DNA of 60,920 nt from an uncultured Lachnospiraceae bacterium. Its GTDB lineage: Bacteria > Bacillota > Clostridia > Lachnospirales > Lachnospiraceae. The stretch is taken from NCBI GenBank assembly GCA_947626945.1, contig CANQUC010000012.1:1-60920 (forward strand). The letters run 5' to 3'. The notes beneath the pieces are model-generated. The model had not been told where the DNA came from, made no database searches, and was given only the letters and a program-made list of their open reading frames with translations. The position numbers and the translations under genes were made by a program. Positions within the stretch are counted from its first letter, which is position 1. Each line of letters begins with the position of its first letter. Shown here in pieces: positions 16,920 to 25,049 of the stretch.

Positions 16920-18111
16920 GAGACTCCTCTCCGTCCTCCGGCTCAGAATGAGATCCGTCGGCAAAGCCAAGTATATCGCTGAGCTTTACAACAGACTCAT
17001 CTGTCACATCTTCCGCCCTGGACAATACAGTGGCTTCCAATGCCTCCTTTAACTCCCCGTCGGACACCGTGCCGTCCACATAGGCCTCTCCCACCGACTT
17101 CAACAGCACAAAACGAATGGATCCTCCGTCCATCTTTTTATCTGATTTCGTCATGGCGATGATCTCTTCCGCGGAGGGCCCCTCCTCCAGAGTTACCGGA
17201 AGGCGGAAAGCGATCAGCACGTCCCGGATCTCCAGATATTCTTCTTTTTCGATCATGCCGCGCCGATAGGAAAGATATGCGGCGCATACCATGCCCAAAG
17301 CCACGCACTGGCCGTGCAGCAGACGAAAGTCCATGAGCTTTTCAATGGCGTGTCCTGACGTGTGTCCGAAATTCAGCAGGGCGCGCAGGCCCTTTTCCAT
17401 TGGATCCTCTTCCACAATTTCTTTTTTTGCCTGACAGCTTTTTGCCACCATCTGCTCGATGACAATCGGGTCCTGATCCAGAATCTCGGTCATATGGGAC
17501 AGCAGAAACAGATAATATTCCAGGTCGCAGATCAGGCCGTATTTTACAGTCTCGGCCATTCCGTTAAAATACTGCTCTTCCGGCAGAGACTTCAGATAGG
17601 AAAGGTTCATATACACAAGCCGGGGCATCTTAAACGCGCCCACCATATTTTTGTAGGCGTCAAAATCCACGCCGGTCTTTCCTCCTACAGAACTGTCAAC
17701 CATGGCCAGAATGGAAGTGGGCACCTGAATATAATCAATCCCCCTGAGGTAAGTGGCCGCGGCATATCCGGCAAGATCGCCTGTGACGCCGCCTCCAAGG
17801 GCAACAAGACAGTCTTTGCGGTCAAACTGCCGCTGGATTAAAAAAGCGTAAAGCGCTTTTACAGTATCCAGTGTTTTATTTGCTTCTCCTGCGGGAAACA
17901 CAAACAGCTCCACTGTTTTCGCGGCAGGCAGCAGAAGTTTTCTGAGCTCTTCTCCGTAAAGAGAACTCACATTGCTGTCCGACACGATGCAGACTCTCCG
18001 GTTTTCATAACCCAGAGAGCGGTACTCCTGCAAGAAGCCATTTATTTCATGCTCGATCACAATGTCATAGCTTTTTACGCCGTTTTCCTTTACTTCCAGA
18101 CGTTTACTCAT
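16909..18111 (-). CDS. aroB: 3-dehydroquinate synthase
   Basis: AroB converts DAHP to 3-dehydroquinate in the shikimate pathway with NAD and a metal. NAD-site motifs ALGGGVTGDLAGYAAA and PTSILAMVDSSVGGKTGVD, the metal ligands in GMAETVKYG and the LNFGHTSGHAIE block are intact. At 400 residues it is longer than the usual 350-360; the extra part is an acidic C-terminal tail of about 35 residues. It sits in a cell-division/envelope cluster between ylmH and lspA, unlike its usual place with other aro genes. Confidence 0.95.
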   Translation of the reverse strand: MSKRLEVKENGVKSYDIVIEHEINGFLQEYRSLGYENRRVCIVSDSNVSSLYGEELRKLLLPAAKTVELFVFPAGEANKTLDTVKALYAFLIQRQFDRKDCLVALGGGVTGDLAGYAAATYLRGIDYIQVPTSILAMVDSSVGGKTGVDFDAYKNMVGAFKMPRLVYMNLSYLKSLPEEQYFNGMAETVKYGLICDLEYYLFLLSHMTEILDQDPIVIEQMVAKSCQAKKEIVEEDPMEKGLRALLNFGHTSGHAIEKLMDFRLLHGQCVALGMVCAAYLSYRRGMIEKEEYLEIRDVLIAFRLPVTLEEGPSAEEIIAMTKSDKKMDGGSIRFVLLKSVGEAYVDGTVSDGELKEALEATVLSRAEDVTDESVVKLSDILGFADGSHSEPEDGEESHEN

Positions 18112-18126
18112 TTTGTAAGATTCCTT

Positions 18127-18882
18127 TCAGTCAAAAATGCGGATCCGCACCATGTGGCGTCCTTTTTTGGTATCGGAAAGCACCCCGTCAAAAATAAATT
18201 TTCCATGGCCCCTCACGGAAACCACATCCTGCTCTTTTAACAGGTAGCTGTTGCTTTGCACAAGCCTGCTGTTTACAAATACTTCCCCATTTTGAATGGA
18301 GGGAAGCATGGCTCCTCTGGCGCTGTGAAAGGCAAAGGCAAGAATACAGTCCAGACGCAGGGAGGATACACTGCCCTTTTGTTCCCGGAATCGCGGTCGG
18401 ATCTCAAGATCATTTATGGGGCAAAGAGCGGCAGATACAGGCGTATGCCGGATCCGCACACAGTTTTCCGTTAGAAATTCTCCAATCTGAGGCGTGCAGA
18501 ACAACACACAGTCTCCCTGACGGAGAACAAAATCGCCGGTCTGAGCCCGGTCGATCCCCAGGTTTAAAACGGCTCCCATATAATCTCTGTGGGTAAGCGG
18601 TTCAGAAAATTTGGGGCTCAGGGGCGCAATGACCACCGATACAAAAGGGTATTCATAGTGCAAGAAAGGAGCATCAGGCAGAAAAACTGCCATCTGACGC
18701 TCCGCAAATTCATAACCGCCAGAAGTCTCCACCCGGATTCCCGGAGGAAACTCCCTGATGCTATGCAGTATATGCAACTCATTACGTTCCAGAAAATTGG
18801 TAAATACCGGGATATCCCGCCGATAAGCCGTATTGGCAAGCTCCTCCATTCTTTTCTGAAACTGAACTTCCTGCTTTGTCAT
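18127..18882 (-). CDS. ylmH: YlmH-family S4 RNA-binding protein
   Basis: YlmH proteins are S4-domain RNA binders; recent work links them to ribosome quality control and rescue of stalled 50S subunits. The 251-residue protein has the N-terminal YlmH domain (FLERNELHIL, FPxAPFLHYEYPF-like region) and a C-terminal S4 domain (about 178-245) with LRLDCILAFAFHSARG and VRGHGKFIF. It lies 3 bp after sepF, as in the classic ylmE-sepF-ylmH order of Firmicutes. Confidence 0.9.
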   Translation of the reverse strand: MTKQEVQFQKRMEELANTAYRRDIPVFTNFLERNELHILHSIREFPPGIRVETSGGYEFAERQMAVFLPDAPFLHYEYPFVSVVIAPLSPKFSEPLTHRDYMGAVLNLGIDRAQTGDFVLRQGDCVLFCTPQIGEFLTENCVRIRHTPVSAALCPINDLEIRPRFREQKGSVSSLRLDCILAFAFHSARGAMLPSIQNGEVFVNSRLVQSNSYLLKEQDVVSVRGHGKFIFDGVLSDTKKGRHMVRIRIFD

Positions 18883-18885
18883 GGA

Positions 18886-19452
18886 TCAATAGTCGCTCCG
18901 AAAAGCAGACACATTGATGGTACCGTTTAAAATATCCTGGAAATCCCCAAAGATATCTACATTGTGAGGCGTGATAATGAAGATATAGCTGGAAATCTTC
19001 TGAAGATTGCCGCTGATTGCAAAGCAGGAACCGCTTGTAAAGTCAATGATACGCTGGGCGATGTCAATGTCCAGTCCCTCCAGGTTCAACACAACCGTTC
19101 TGCCGTTTAAAAGGGTCTCGGTAATCTCTCTGGCGTCCTCTACTGTGGAAGGCTTGATCACGCAGACTTCCATTTCTTCCTGAGCGCCTTTTCCTCTTGA
19201 GGATCTGTCGTTGATGGGCATGACTTTTTTGGACGGCTTGATGGTTTTTCCCTTTGCGTAGGATTTCTTCTCTTCTACATAATCATCATCATAGTCGTCG
19301 TAGAGATCCTCGTTTTTGGATGCTTTCTTTGAACCCCGTTTCTTAGGCGCTACCTCTTCCTCGAAGTCTTCCTCGTCGTCATAGAATTCTTCGTCGTCAT
19401 AGTAGTCGTCGTTCAGACCCATTTTATCCAGAATATTGTCTATAAAACTCAT
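18886..19452 (-). CDS. sepF: Cell division protein SepF
   Basis: SepF tethers FtsZ to the membrane and shapes the septum in Gram-positive bacteria. The 188-residue protein has an N-terminal amphipathic membrane anchor (SFIDNILDKMGL), a long acidic/lysine-rich linker with Asp-Asp-Tyr repeats (about 15-75), and the C-terminal SepF core (about 95-185) with VIKPSTVEDAREI, NLEGLDIDIAQRIIDFTSG and FIITPHNVDI. It overlaps the yggS stop by 4 bp. Confidence 0.95.
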   Translation of the reverse strand: MSFIDNILDKMGLNDDYYDDEEFYDDEEDFEEEVAPKKRGSKKASKNEDLYDDYDDDYVEEKKSYAKGKTIKPSKKVMPINDRSSRGKGAQEEMEVCVIKPSTVEDAREITETLLNGRTVVLNLEGLDIDIAQRIIDFTSGSCFAISGNLQKISSYIFIITPHNVDIFGDFQDILNGTINVSAFRSDY

Positions 19453-20183
19453 GTTTCTATCTCCTTTATCTGATAGTTTCGCGCGCCAAATATACTGGTT
19501 CCCACTCGAACCATGGTTGCCCCTTCCTCAACAGCAACTTCAAAATCTCCGGACATTCCCATTGACAGCACATTCATATTTATATTATCAATGTTTTTCT
19601 CTTTAATGTCAAGAAATAGTTGATACAATTTAGAAAAAATTACACGATTTTCTTCCGGAAATTCCACAAAAGGCGCGACCGTCATGAGCCCCTCCACCTG
19701 AATGTGGGGAAATCCGGACAGATCCCGAATCAATGGCTCCGCGTCTTTTGGCGCAACTCCGAATTTGCTTTCCTCTCCCGATACATTTACCTGTACCAGA
19801 ACCGGCATGATCCGATTGATCCTGGCACATTCCTTTTCAATAACCCGTGCCAGATGCAGCGAATCCAGAGAATGGATCATGGCAACTTTATCGGCAATAT
19901 ACTTTACCTTGTTTGTCTGCAGATGGCCGATCAGATGCCAGCGCACATCTTTTGGCAAATGGTCGTATTTTTCCAGAATCTCCTGCACCTTATTTTCTCC
20001 AAAATCCCGCTGTCCCGCGTCGTATGCCTCCTGCAGCATGGGGATGGGTTTGGTTTTGCTGACGGCGATCAGCGTCACGTCTTCTTCCTTTCTTTGGGGA
20101 TGAGGCTCCTCCAGAAACGCCGCGCGCTGGCAGGCCTCCCCGATGCGCGCCCTCACCCCTGCGATGGCATCCGAAATATACAT
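19449..20183 (-). CDS. YggS-family PLP-binding homeostasis protein
   Basis: A 244-residue member of the PLPBP/YggS family (YlmE in Bacillus), which controls free pyridoxal phosphate and has a TIM-barrel without known catalysis. The PLP lysine is Lys43 (LIAVSKTKP); other landmarks are DFGENKVQEI, WHLIGHLQTNKVKY and LSMGMSGDFEVAVEEGATMVRVG. Located just before sepF, the conserved ylmE-sepF context. Confidence 0.94.
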   Translation of the reverse strand: MYISDAIAGVRARIGEACQRAAFLEEPHPQRKEEDVTLIAVSKTKPIPMLQEAYDAGQRDFGENKVQEILEKYDHLPKDVRWHLIGHLQTNKVKYIADKVAMIHSLDSLHLARVIEKECARINRIMPVLVQVNVSGEESKFGVAPKDAEPLIRDLSGFPHIQVEGLMTVAPFVEFPEENRVIFSKLYQLFLDIKEKNIDNINMNVLSMGMSGDFEVAVEEGATMVRVGTSIFGARNYQIKEIET

Positions 20184-20198
20184 GCCCTCACTCCTTTG

Positions 20199-21569
20199 TT
20201 ATTGATAAATGGTCTCCTCATCGTTGACGGAACTGCCGTCCAGCACGATCCTGTCATACTGGGTGAGACCGTAGGATTCATTGGCCTTTACGATACTGTA
20301 ATCGTCGTTCTGATACAGCATGGTAACGGTGCTGAAATCCGCGTATCCCTTGTTTACGTTATATACGCCGATCAGCTTGCCTATGTCGCCTACCGTGTAC
20401 AGCTGGGCAGATCCCTTTTTGATCAGGGTGGTGCCCGCCTTGATGTCGTCCATGTTCAGATATACTTCCTTGTCGGTGACATTATAGGGCGTGATCTCCT
20501 GATAAGTCTCAAAGGCTTCTCCCTTTTTATTGACTTCATAAATGTAAACGCCCCGCTTATTTTCTTCGCTGTCAGATTCCACAAAATCCCTGGGAACGGT
20601 ATAGAATTCCTTTTCCACAATTGCCGAATTGGGTACTTTCAGACCCGAACTGCTTTCCAGCAGAACTTCCAGTTCCAGATACCGGTCTGTGGCAAACCGG
20701 ACCATGGAATTGGTAAACTTCAGACGGCAATAGGTGTCCCCGTCCTTTTCAAATTTGGAGATCTGCCCCCAGGCAGTCGTATGATCCTTCAGAAACCGCA
20801 CTTCCACATAGTCGTCGTCCTGATATTGTTCTTTCCGGGAATCATCCAGCCGGATGATCACCTCCCAGTTCTCATCTGTGATCAGCTTGTAGACAGGGTC
20901 TCCCTGATTGACGGTCTCTCTGGTTTTCAGATCCTGAAGCTTGTAGGTGCTTTTATCCAGCATCTCGGGCGTGAAGGTATCAAAGCTGTCATTTTCAAAG
21001 CCGTCCACGGAATACACCACAATGCCGGAATCCTGCGCGTTATAGATTCCAAGCCGGGCCGACTGATCGTCACTGTAGGAAGTATCGTCCGCCGCGTCCA
21101 TAACGGCGGTATCCAGCTGGGACTTAAAAGGATACACCTGCTGAAAGCTGTCCGGACTGTAGGCGGAGGCAAAGCTGGACACCTGATGGGAAAGGGACAT
21201 TAAGTCTTCTTTTGTCAGCGTGGCGCTTTGGACGTTGTTTTCCAGAATCTCTGCAAGATCGCCCTGTGTGCTGGCGCTGTAGACCGGAGTTTTCCTGCTG
21301 ACACGCCGGCCCTCGCTGGCAATGTAGGTAAGATTGCCGGAGGATTCCGCGTTAAAAACCTGCTCCTGCCGGAACGCGATCCCCGTATAGGTCTGATTTT
21401 CCACAATACTGCCGGCCTCCACTTCATAGACGGATACCCGGTTTCTTGTAAAATAAAGGATCACGCAGCATAAGATATACAAAAAGACCAGGCCAAACAC
21501 AATGGTGCCCAGATTGATATGGATCCTTCGTTTGAAATTTTTAACATTTGACGGATTCTGTTGTTCCAA
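20199..21569 (-). CDS. HlyD-like membrane fusion protein
   Basis: A 456-residue protein with one N-terminal membrane segment (about 20-42) and a large extracytoplasmic part resembling HlyD/membrane-fusion adaptors: a biotinyl-lipoyl-like segment (AGSIVENQTYTGIAFRQE), a helical middle and a beta-barrel-like domain. No transporter partner is adjacent; this orphan adaptor beside yggS-sepF is common in Clostridia. I chose the TTG at 21569 because AGGAGGATGCTCA precedes it. An ATG 33 bp upstream falls in the terminator of the previous gene. Role, perhaps envelope- or division-linked, is inferred from context. Confidence 0.7.
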   Translation of the reverse strand: MEQQNPSNVKNFKRRIHINLGTIVFGLVFLYILCCVILYFTRNRVSVYEVEAGSIVENQTYTGIAFRQEQVFNAESSGNLTYIASEGRRVSRKTPVYSASTQGDLAEILENNVQSATLTKEDLMSLSHQVSSFASAYSPDSFQQVYPFKSQLDTAVMDAADDTSYSDDQSARLGIYNAQDSGIVVYSVDGFENDSFDTFTPEMLDKSTYKLQDLKTRETVNQGDPVYKLITDENWEVIIRLDDSRKEQYQDDDYVEVRFLKDHTTAWGQISKFEKDGDTYCRLKFTNSMVRFATDRYLELEVLLESSSGLKVPNSAIVEKEFYTVPRDFVESDSEENKRGVYIYEVNKKGEAFETYQEITPYNVTDKEVYLNMDDIKAGTTLIKKGSAQLYTVGDIGKLIGVYNVNKGYADFSTVTMLYQNDDYSIVKANESYGLTQYDRIVLDGSSVNDEETIYQ

Positions 21570-21585
21570 TGAGCATCCTCCTGTA

Positions 21586-21641
21586 TAAAAAAACAGTTGC
21601 AAAATGAGCCGTCCAAATACGCGGAAACGTCATTTTGCAAC
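21586..21641 (-). terminator. Terminator after the Nudix gene
   Basis: A perfect 12-bp inverted repeat, GTTGCAAAATGA (21596-21607) with TCATTTTGCAAC (21630-21641), is followed on the minus strand by a 7-T run. The 22-nt loop is long. It separates the Nudix gene from the HlyD-like gene. Confidence 0.75.
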
Positions 21642-21648
21642 AGTTCTT

Positions 21649-22101
21649 TCAGAAATATTTTCTGTTGCCCCATAGATTGGATCGCTTAAGATCAAGATAC
21701 TCATTATAGGCCTTTTCCAGGATCTGCTTCTCATTGGAAAACTTCAGCAGATGATAGGCCTCATGGTACTTGTAATATCCGGAATCTATAAAGTATTCTT
21801 CACGTTGTGGTTTGCTGTAGTAATTGTCCGACATCATCAGGTACCAGTGGACATCCTTTTCCACAGTATCCTCAGGAACGGTAAACGTATACTGGCTTTT
21901 GCCGATATATTTGATGATGGAGGCCTTTGCGCCGGTCTCCTCAAATACTTCGCGAATAGCTGTATCTTTATAGTCCTCCCCTTTTTCCACAGTTCCTTTC
22001 GGTAATACCCAGCCCTCATACTTGTTTTTATAATTTTTGTATAAAAGCAAAATTTTACCGCGAAAGATAACCACACCGCCACAGCTCGTTGCTTCTATCA
22101 C
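21649..22101 (-). CDS. Nudix hydrolase
   Basis: A 150-residue Nudix phosphohydrolase; the Nudix box (GTVEKGEDYKDTAIREVFEETG) is complete, so hydrolysis of a nucleoside diphosphate derivative is expected. The substrate is unknown. Start chosen at the GTG at 22101 because GGAGGGATTGCA precedes it and the fold begins with ATSCGGVVIF; an upstream extension lacks support. It is monocistronic between a promoter and a terminator. Confidence 0.85.
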   Translation of the reverse strand: MIEATSCGGVVIFRGKILLLYKNYKNKYEGWVLPKGTVEKGEDYKDTAIREVFEETGAKASIIKYIGKSQYTFTVPEDTVEKDVHWYLMMSDNYYSKPQREEYFIDSGYYKYHEAYHLLKFSNEKQILEKAYNEYLDLKRSNLWGNRKYF

Positions 22102-22168
22102 TGCAATCCCTCCTGCAATAGGTGCCATAACACCCGGTGTGCGCATTATACCTCTTGATTCACATTAC

Positions 22169-22197
22169 AGTATAGACCACTCCACTTATTTTTGCAA
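22169..22197 (-). promoter_or_regulatory. Promoter of the Nudix gene
   Basis: On the minus strand: TTGCAA (22197-22192), 17-bp spacer, TATACT (22174-22169). A second TATAAT at 22150-22145 lacks a good -35. Confidence 0.65.
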
Positions 22198-22244
22198 GAG
22201 AAAGTTCCCTTTCCTTTCGGTATTTTCCGGATCCTGCTGATTGG

Positions 22245-23735
22245 TCACTGATTATAATAATAGGCATCCAGTATTTTTCTGGCCACAGGGACGGCGTATT
22301 CGCTTCCTTCTCCCGCGCCCTCCACAATAACGCTGATGGCGATCTCCGGATCGTTCACCGGCGAAAAACAAATGAACCAGGAATGGCTGTTGCCCTTTGT
22401 GGTGCCGTATTCCGCGGAACCGGTCTTTCCCGCCACAGTATAGTCCTCGTCCCGCAGCGAGGTGGCTGTTCCTTCATTTACCACGGCGCTCATGAATTTT
22501 TTCATGATCCGGGTTTCCTCGGTGGTCATCAGAAGTCCGATCTTTTTTGGACGGTAAGTCTTTACGGTGGCGCCTGCCTCGTTTTCAATATGATCCACAA
22601 AATAGGGATTCATCATCTTTCCGTCATTTGCAATGGCAGAGATCATCATGGCCATATGGAGAGGAGTAACCAGGGTATCGCCCTGTCCGATCACCGTCTG
22701 CATCATCTGATCCACCGTGGTAGCCCGGGAAATGGCAACGGTGCTCCTGGAATAGGCAATGGGAATGTCCAGCTTGCTGTTGAACAGAAAGCTTCTGCAC
22801 AGATCGATCATGGTTTTCTTTTTCAGATTGAATCCAATGTGGACAAAAGAGGAATTGCAGGAATGGGCAAATGATCCCTCCAGATCCAGACTGCCGTGTT
22901 TTTCATTGTGATAGCAGTTGATCCGCTCACCGTCGATCTCAATATAGCCGTCGCACTGATAGTGATAATCGCTGTACTGGTCATCGTGCTCTCTCAGATA
23001 GGCAAGGGTGGTCAGCACCTTAAATATGGATCCGGGAGGATAAAGGCCCTGAGTGGCCCTATTCAAAAGGGTGCTGTCTCCGCTGCTCTCCTGGGAAGTA
23101 TAGTAATCCCAAAGCTCTCCCACTTCGTTGGGATTGTAGTCGGGCTTGGAAACCATTGCCAATACCGCGCCGGTTTTGGGATTCATGACCACCGCTGCGC
23201 CTCTGGAATCCCCCAGGGCGTCATAGGCTGCCTCCTGCAGATTGGTATCCAAAGTGGTCACCAGATTGTCTCCGATATTTTTCTGACCGGAAGTCAGATT
23301 TCGCACACGCTTGAATATGGAGGCATGGGATTTCAGCAGGCGGATGTTATAGCCTGCCTCCAGGCCGGAACCGCCGTTGATGCTGTAGCCCACAACATGA
23401 GCAAAGGTTCTGCCGTAGGGATAGACCCGGACTTCATTGCCCTCATCATCTGTTTCGGTTTTGGCAAGAACCTCCCCGTCATTGGACAAAATCTGTCCTC
23501 TTACCACCTTTTGTGCCAGCTGATTCTGCCGTTTCCGGTTGTAGGGGCTGTTTGCCATGGATTCTCCGTATGTAAACTGAAAATATACAAGATAACCGAT
23601 GAGAAGCACAAAGATCAGAAGAAAAAAATATGTGAGAATCATGATCTCGCCGCTCTTCTCCCGCTTTTTCCGGGGCTTTTTGCCCTGTTCGTTCCTGGGA
23701 TCAGCTTCTGCGCTTCTTTGTTTCGTTTTCTCCAT
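22245..23735 (-). CDS. Class B penicillin-binding protein
   Basis: A 496-residue transpeptidase that crosslinks peptidoglycan, with one membrane anchor (about 32-53) after a basic N-terminus. Active-site motifs: Ser236-x-x-Lys239 (PPGSIFKV), SCN (FAHSCNSS) and KTGSAEYG. It resembles the PBPA group. Start MEKTKQRS at 23735 follows AAGGTGA and overlaps the FtsW/RodA gene by 35 bp. The adjacency indicates a SEDS-bPBP glycosyltransferase/transpeptidase pair, probably for elongation or sporulation. It is the last gene of the seven-gene unit. Confidence 0.92.
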   Translation of the reverse strand: MEKTKQRSAEADPRNEQGKKPRKKREKSGEIMILTYFFLLIFVLLIGYLVYFQFTYGESMANSPYNRKRQNQLAQKVVRGQILSNDGEVLAKTETDDEGNEVRVYPYGRTFAHVVGYSINGGSGLEAGYNIRLLKSHASIFKRVRNLTSGQKNIGDNLVTTLDTNLQEAAYDALGDSRGAAVVMNPKTGAVLAMVSKPDYNPNEVGELWDYYTSQESSGDSTLLNRATQGLYPPGSIFKVLTTLAYLREHDDQYSDYHYQCDGYIEIDGERINCYHNEKHGSLDLEGSFAHSCNSSFVHIGFNLKKKTMIDLCRSFLFNSKLDIPIAYSRSTVAISRATTVDQMMQTVIGQGDTLVTPLHMAMMISAIANDGKMMNPYFVDHIENEAGATVKTYRPKKIGLLMTTEETRIMKKFMSAVVNEGTATSLRDEDYTVAGKTGSAEYGTTKGNSHSWFICFSPVNDPEIAISVIVEGAGEGSEYAVPVARKILDAYYYNQ

Positions 23736-25044
23736 GATGATCACCTTCATCCTGTTTGATGATATAGAGACTTTGAATAATGGCAAATACAATAACAGAG
23801 CTTAATATGGAGCTGCCGCCATAGCTGACCAGCGGAAGCGTCACCCCTGTAAGGGGAATAAATTTGGTGTCGCCGCCAATGGTCAGAAACACCTGAAAAA
23901 TAAAGGACACTGAAAGTCCCAGAGATACCAGCTTATAAAAGCTGTCCTGAAGCTGCAGGGAAATATTGACAAACATCAGAAAACAGCTGAAGCACACAAG
24001 GATCAGACAAAGGGCAAACACCGTCCCAAGCTCCTCTGAAATGGCGGAAAAAATAAAATCGGATACTGCCACCGGGATCGTTTCGGGAAGCCCCTGATAA
24101 AGCCCCGATCCAAACCAGCTGCCGGTGCCGATGGCAAATAAAGACTGGGACACCTGACTGGAATCATGCTGCAGCACGTCAAAAGAGGTAGTCCAGGTAA
24201 GGATCCGGACACGCACATGATTGAACAGAAAAAAAGCTGCCGCTGCGGCTCCCGAAAAACACAGAAGACCGCCCGCAACATAGGTCAGTTTTCTGGTGGC
24301 AATATAAAGCATGGACAAATAGACCACAAACAGGATCAGGGCGCCGCCAAGATCTTTGGACAACACAAGGATCAGCACATGAACCGCCGCCAGAAAAGTG
24401 GTTGCCGCCACATTGCCAATGGAAGTGTTTTTCCGAAGCATGCCCGCCACAAAAAACACAAATAATATCTTCACGATCTCGCTGGGAGCAATGGTGATCC
24501 CATGCACGGTCACATTGATCTTGGAACCGTAAGTGACGCTGCCGTAAATGAACACGGCGGCCAGCAGTCCGATCCCCAGAATACAGTAAAAGGGCGTAAT
24601 CCTTTTCAAAAATTTCGCCTTGCGGATCAAAGCGGGGATCAAAAGGCTGATCACCATGGTCACAGCCGCAATGAAAAACTGTTTGACAGACCGTTCCAGA
24701 TCCAGTCTTGCGATCATGAAAAAACCAATGGACATCAGCATGCACATATGGTTCAGAAGCAGTCTGGAAAGCTTTTTGTAGGCAAGGGGAAACGCAAGAA
24801 AGACCGCTGTAAAAAACATAACCTGGGCGCAGTAAAAAAACAAAAGCTCAGGATCTTTTGTGTGCAGATACATGACCAGGTGCGCCAGAAACGAGATCAG
24901 ATAGATTCCCGCCATCTGCATCCGGTAAATGTGTTTTCTGTCCTCTTCCGTTTTTCTTTTGAACACCTGGAAGCTCTGAAAAGTATAGACGGCAAACAGG
25001 ACAATGATCAGATAATTTGCGCCGGTTGTAATGATTGTCGTCAT
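23701..25044 (-). CDS. FtsW/RodA/SpoVE SEDS glycosyltransferase
   Basis: SEDS proteins polymerise lipid II into glycan strands together with a class B PBP. The 447-residue protein has about 12 membrane segments. The SEDS hallmarks are visible: the conserved charged loop near SEIVKILFVFFVAGM, SKDLGGALILF and, toward the C-terminus, FIPLTGVTLPLVSYGGSS. It is longer than RodA because of about 80 extra N-terminal residues, as in the actinobacterial-type RodA paired with PBPA. It overlaps its PBP partner downstream. Confidence 0.92.
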   Translation of the reverse strand: MTTIITTGANYLIIVLFAVYTFQSFQVFKRKTEEDRKHIYRMQMAGIYLISFLAHLVMYLHTKDPELLFFYCAQVMFFTAVFLAFPLAYKKLSRLLLNHMCMLMSIGFFMIARLDLERSVKQFFIAAVTMVISLLIPALIRKAKFLKRITPFYCILGIGLLAAVFIYGSVTYGSKINVTVHGITIAPSEIVKILFVFFVAGMLRKNTSIGNVAATTFLAAVHVLILVLSKDLGGALILFVVYLSMLYIATRKLTYVAGGLLCFSGAAAAAFFLFNHVRVRILTWTTSFDVLQHDSSQVSQSLFAIGTGSWFGSGLYQGLPETIPVAVSDFIFSAISEELGTVFALCLILVCFSCFLMFVNISLQLQDSFYKLVSLGLSVSFIFQVFLTIGGDTKFIPLTGVTLPLVSYGGSSILSSVIVFAIIQSLYIIKQDEGDHHGENETKKRRS

Positions 25045-25049
25045 CTGCC

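Noticed and set aside
19620-21203. A 527-codon open frame on the plus strand
   Set aside because: It runs antisense through yggS and the HlyD-like gene, has no ribosome site and no protein-family features. A shadow of biased codon use.
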